A DNA stretch of 6,207 nt from Chryseobacterium gleum (GTDB lineage: Bacteria; Bacteroidota; Bacteroidia; Flavobacteriales_C; GCA-002722245), in contig CAMDPJ010000138.1 in NCBI GenBank assembly GCA_945903925.1, positions 1 through 6,207 of the forward strand, given 5' to 3'. Positions 5,497 through 6,207 of the stretch are shown piece after piece. The notes under the pieces were generated by a model that was given only the letters and a program-made list of their open reading frames with translations, was not told the DNA's origin and made no database searches. The position numbers and the translations under genes are program-made. The number at the start of each line of letters is the position of its first letter. The first letter of the stretch is position 1.

Positions 5497-5511
5497 ATCA
5501 AACTGTTTGAT
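5497..5511. promoter_or_regulatory. Perfect palindrome in the divergent intergenic region, possible operator
   Basis: ATCAAAC and GTTTGAT are exact inverted repeats around a single T. The site lies between the start of the minus-strand cluster (5409) and the + strand gene (5611), 42 nt before a -7-like element. A dimeric regulator could act on either side. This is based on symmetry only. Confidence 0.3.
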
Positions 5512-5552
5512 AAACAAACATTTTCACATAATATTCGTTTACAAATCATCAA

Positions 5553-5560
5553 TATATTTG
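5553..5560 (+). promoter_or_regulatory. -7 promoter element upstream of the DUF1571 gene (TATATTTG)
   Basis: TATATTTG fits TAnnTTTG exactly and lies 50 nt before the ATG, leaving a leader of about 45 nt. No good TTTG is found 17-23 nt upstream, so the -33 part is weak or absent. AGGAA at 5604-5608 is a possible but very close ribosome binding site. Confidence 0.42.
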
Positions 5561-5610
5561 TGTTGAAGAAGGAATTGTAATCTTTCAGTTTAAAACTAGC
5601 AATAGGAATT

Positions 5611-6207
5611 ATGAAAGCAGGGGGATTAATATTTGGTTTTATGGCCTTGATAGGGAGCACAATTTTATTTGAATCTTCTTACACGCCTCAGCCTATGGAG
5701 GTAGGTGCGGTGATTGAAAAAACGTTGGATTCTGTGCAAGCAACAAAAGTGCTTTCTTTCACTTTCACAAGATTTGAAAGAATTAACGGGACAATGGCTA
5801 CGAGCTCTAGCGCTATAAAGTTAGAAACAAAACCATTTAAGTTATATCTAAAAACATTGGGCGCAGAAGCAGGAAAGGAAGTTGTGTATGGTTTAGAGAA
5901 GCACAATAAAGCGGCAGTGAATCCTAACGCGTTTCCATATATAACACTTTATTTAGACCCATACAGCTCTTTACTCAGAGAGAATCAGCACCACACGATA
6001 TTTGAAATCGGATTCACCTACTTCGCTAGAATAATGGCTGCCTATTCTCTAAAAATTGCCAACAAACATAAAGAGTTTTGTACGTTAGATGGTGATGTGG
6101 AATGGCAGAGTAGAAAATGTTTTTCTGTAACTTGTAATTATCCTTCATTTACTTATATAAAGTACACGGTAAAGAAAGACGAAACACTTACTACAATTGC
6201 CAATCGA
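5611..6207 (+). CDS. Exported DUF1571-domain protein with start of a LysM domain, 3' truncated by the window
   Basis: The open frame from ATG 5611 runs 199 codons to the window edge without a stop. Residues 1-24 form an N-terminal signal peptide or anchor (MKAGG, hydrophobic 5-20). Residues about 45-175 match the DUF1571 pattern: VLSFTFTRFERINGTM (47-62), KPFKLYLKTL (74-83), GKEVVYGLEKHNKAAV (88-103, like the family's G-E-iYv-g-N-k-l-v), YITLYLDPYSS (110-120) and HHTIFEIGFTYFARI (127-141). KYTVKKDETLTTIANR (184-199) is the start of a LysM domain, which binds peptidoglycan or related glycans. The product is probably periplasmic or cell-wall associated. The role of DUF1571 is not known. Three Cys (157, 170, 175) could form a disulfide. 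It is divergent from the minus-strand cluster. Later domains are outside the window. Confidence 0.82.
   Translation, partial: MKAGGLIFGFMALIGSTILFESSYTPQPMEVGAVIEKTLDSVQATKVLSFTFTRFERINGTMATSSSAIKLETKPFKLYLKTLGAEAGKEVVYGLEKHNKAAVNPNAFPYITLYLDPYSSLLRENQHHTIFEIGFTYFARIMAAYSLKIANKHKEFCTLDGDVEWQSRKCFSVTCNYPSFTYIKYTVKKDETLTTIANR

Noticed and set aside
5353..5580. Plus-strand 75-aa and 61-aa reading frames
   Set aside because: Rich in Phe, Tyr, Leu and Ile as expected from AT-rich non-coding DNA. They overlap the better minus-strand small ORF and the promoter region of the DUF1571 gene.
1..6207. CRISPR array, insertion sequence or prophage genes
   Set aside because: No regularly spaced repeats, no transposase or integrase frame, and no terminal inverted repeats flanking a gene were seen.

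Overview
The window looks like chromosomal DNA from a low-G+C member of the Bacteroidota. Three things point there. Promoter-like sites match the TAnnTTTG (-7) consensus of that phylum. Good Shine-Dalgarno sites are mostly missing. The protein families seen (a HigBA module, a DUF1571-LysM exported protein, an SPII lipoprotein) are common there. No species can be named from the sequence.

Left part (1-1184, + strand): the last 33 codons of a probable dTDP-sugar 3,4-ketoisomerase (FdtA/QdtA, WxcM-like) overlap by ATGA with a complete PLP-dependent sugar aminotransferase (FdtB/QdtB type). The pair is typical of nucleotide-sugar pathways that make 3-amino-3,6-dideoxyhexoses for surface glycans.

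Next (1190-1349) is a compact tRNA-Leu(GAG) unit with its own promoter and a strong intrinsic terminator. It is followed by a higBA toxin-antitoxin locus (1426-2139). That locus has a perfect 17-bp-arm palindrome abutting the -7 element, a HigB toxin frame broken by one in-frame TAA, and an intact HigA antitoxin. The toxin frame, if read through, ends 8 nt inside higA, so the operon is intact apart from the one stop codon. It looks like a defused toxin-antitoxin module that may still be autoregulated.

A long imperfect hairpin (2235-2286) separates higA from a convergent minus-strand gene for a large, mostly helical lipoprotein of unknown function (2358-4181, GTG start preferred). Upstream of it, also on the minus strand, lies a probable cluster: a 37-aa small ORF (5296-5409), a 96-aa protein with no ATG start (4987-5277), and a 179-aa receiver-like protein (4414-4953). 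The last has Asn at the usual phosphoacceptor position and a C-terminal membrane anchor. The small ORF and the 96-aa ORF share a frame and are split by one TAA, so a broken or recoded gene is possible.

The right end (5611-6207, + strand) holds the 5' part of an exported DUF1571 protein running into a LysM cell-wall-binding motif at the window edge. It is divergent from the minus-strand cluster. No CRISPR array, insertion sequence or rRNA was seen. The most unusual items are the defused higBA locus and the small minus-strand cluster with the degenerate membrane receiver.
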